A stretch of 5,533 nt of DNA from Euryarchaeota archaeon UBA126 (GTDB taxonomy: Archaea; Thermoplasmatota; Poseidoniia; Poseidoniales; Thalassarchaeaceae): positions 1 through 5,533 of the forward strand of contig DAMG01000056.1 in assembly GCA_002497025.1 (NCBI GenBank), given 5' to 3'. The notes under the pieces are model-generated. The model was given only the letters and a program-made list of their open reading frames with translations, was not told the origin of the DNA and did no database searches. Of this stretch, positions 4,871 through 5,533 are shown in pieces (within the stretch, counting starts at the first letter, position 1; each line of letters begins with the position of its first letter). The position numbers were made by a program, and so were the translations under genes.

Positions 4871-5533
4871 ATGTCCGCTATGATAACGCCGGAGTATCTA
4901 CTTTCGAACGCCAAGAAATATGCCAATGAGCCTGCTCTTTCTTCAAAGGACGCGGCTGGCAATTGGGACACCACCACGTGGGCCGAGTTTAGCAACTACA
5001 CAATGGACGTGGCGAAATCACTAATCGCAATGGGTTTTGAAAGCGGGGACAACCTCAGTATCTACTCATACAACAGGAAAGAATGGTATGCATCCTACTG
5101 CGCTGCTAACATGGCAGGAGGGGCTGCGGTAGGTGTCTATCACACATGTTCTCCAGAGGAAGTTGACTGGGTTGTTGGGAACTCCGATTCCAAGGTAGTC
5201 TTTGTAGGAAACAATCCCATGGACGGTGGCGATCCTTCGAAGATGTGCTCAAACAGGCTAAGTGCGGTACTTGATGGGCTTGAAAAAGTCGAGATGGCCG
5301 TTGTAATGGACGGAGTAAAAATGGACCACTCCAAGGCGATTTCTTGGTCTGAATTCATAGCAATGGGGTCAGGATTAGCGGACTCTGTTGTGATGGAAAG
5401 AATCGCTGCTGTGAAGCCTGATGATGTAGCTTCGCTGATTTACACATCTGGGACAACTGGAAACCCAAAGGGAGTGGTCCTGACCCACGACAACATGGAT
5501 TTCGAAATTGGAGAAGTCCACAAACTGGTCACC
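4871..5533 (+). CDS. AMP-forming long-chain acyl-CoA synthetase, N-terminal part (cut by the window edge)
   Basis: The first 221 codons of an adenylate-forming enzyme; full-length relatives have about 550-650 aa. The family activates a fatty acid with ATP to acyl-AMP, then passes it to coenzyme A, feeding beta-oxidation or lipid synthesis. Seen: an N-terminal region with TWAEFSNYTMDVAKSLIAMG (36-55) and SIYSYNRKEWYASYCAANMAG (63-83); VYHTCSPEEVDWVVGNSDSK (89-108), the usual block of the long-chain (FadD/ACSL/bubblegum-like) branch; and the ATP-binding P-loop LIYTSGTTGNPKGVVLTH (189-206), which is nearly invariant. The later adenylation motifs and C-terminal lid, which would fix substrate class, lie outside the window, so chain length is inferred only from resemblance. 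ATG 4871 is the first start, with ATG 4880 as a close alternative. It lies 88 bases after the glycosylase stop and probably has its own promoter. Confidence 0.9.
   Translation, partial: MSAMITPEYLLSNAKKYANEPALSSKDAAGNWDTTTWAEFSNYTMDVAKSLIAMGFESGDNLSIYSYNRKEWYASYCAANMAGGAAVGVYHTCSPEEVDWVVGNSDSKVVFVGNNPMDGGDPSKMCSNRLSAVLDGLEKVEMAVVMDGVKMDHSKAISWSEFIAMGSGLADSVVMERIAAVKPDDVASLIYTSGTTGNPKGVVLTHDNMDFEIGEVHKLVT

Noticed and set aside
5140..5358. Minus-strand open frame of 72 codons
   Set aside because: Antisense to the acyl-CoA synthetase, whose frame is intact and ends in the ATP-binding motif.

Overview
The window holds seven genes of a compact, fairly AT-rich microbial genome. Most gene starts lack a clear Shine-Dalgarno sequence. 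A/T-rich, TATA-like stretches lie about 25-30 bases before two of the starts, as expected for leaderless archaeal transcripts. Together with small intergenic gaps and the gene mix, this makes a free-living planktonic archaeon (for example a marine Euryarchaeota/Poseidoniales-like lineage) my best guess. That is an inference: no rRNA or lineage marker is present, and a bacterium is not excluded.

Left part, minus strand (1-1577): two tandem, distantly related genes of the class III (LigB-type) extradiol dioxygenase superfamily. The first transcribed (672-1577) closely resembles the catalytic beta subunit of 2-aminophenol 1,6-dioxygenase (AmnB). The second (662 to beyond the left edge) resembles the alpha subunit (AmnA) and lacks several catalytic histidines. 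They are translationally coupled, in the beta-then-alpha order known from the bacterial amn operon. They probably form one two-subunit ring-opening enzyme.

Centre (1634-3469): a small multi-spanning membrane protein of unknown function on the plus strand converges on a minus-strand PAP2-type membrane phosphatase/phosphotransferase. Their 3' ends overlap by 45 bp. The PAP2 protein carries an extra C-terminal extramembrane domain and a final membrane helix.

Right part, plus strand (3572-5533): a YbaK/ProX-type aminoacyl-tRNA deacylase is followed after 8 bases by a SMUG1-type uracil-DNA glycosylase, likely as one transcript, so a translation-fidelity gene sits beside a DNA-repair gene. After an 88-base gap with a conspicuous inverted repeat and a TATA-like element comes the N-terminal 221 codons of an AMP-forming long-chain acyl-CoA synthetase, cut by the right edge.

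There is no gene-free stretch longer than 300 bases. I saw no RNA gene, mobile element or CRISPR array. I see no clear new multi-gene system. The most interesting items are the AmnBA-like pair with its unusual distribution of active-site residues, the SMUG1 gene in its translation-editing context, and the palindromic region before the acyl-CoA synthetase.
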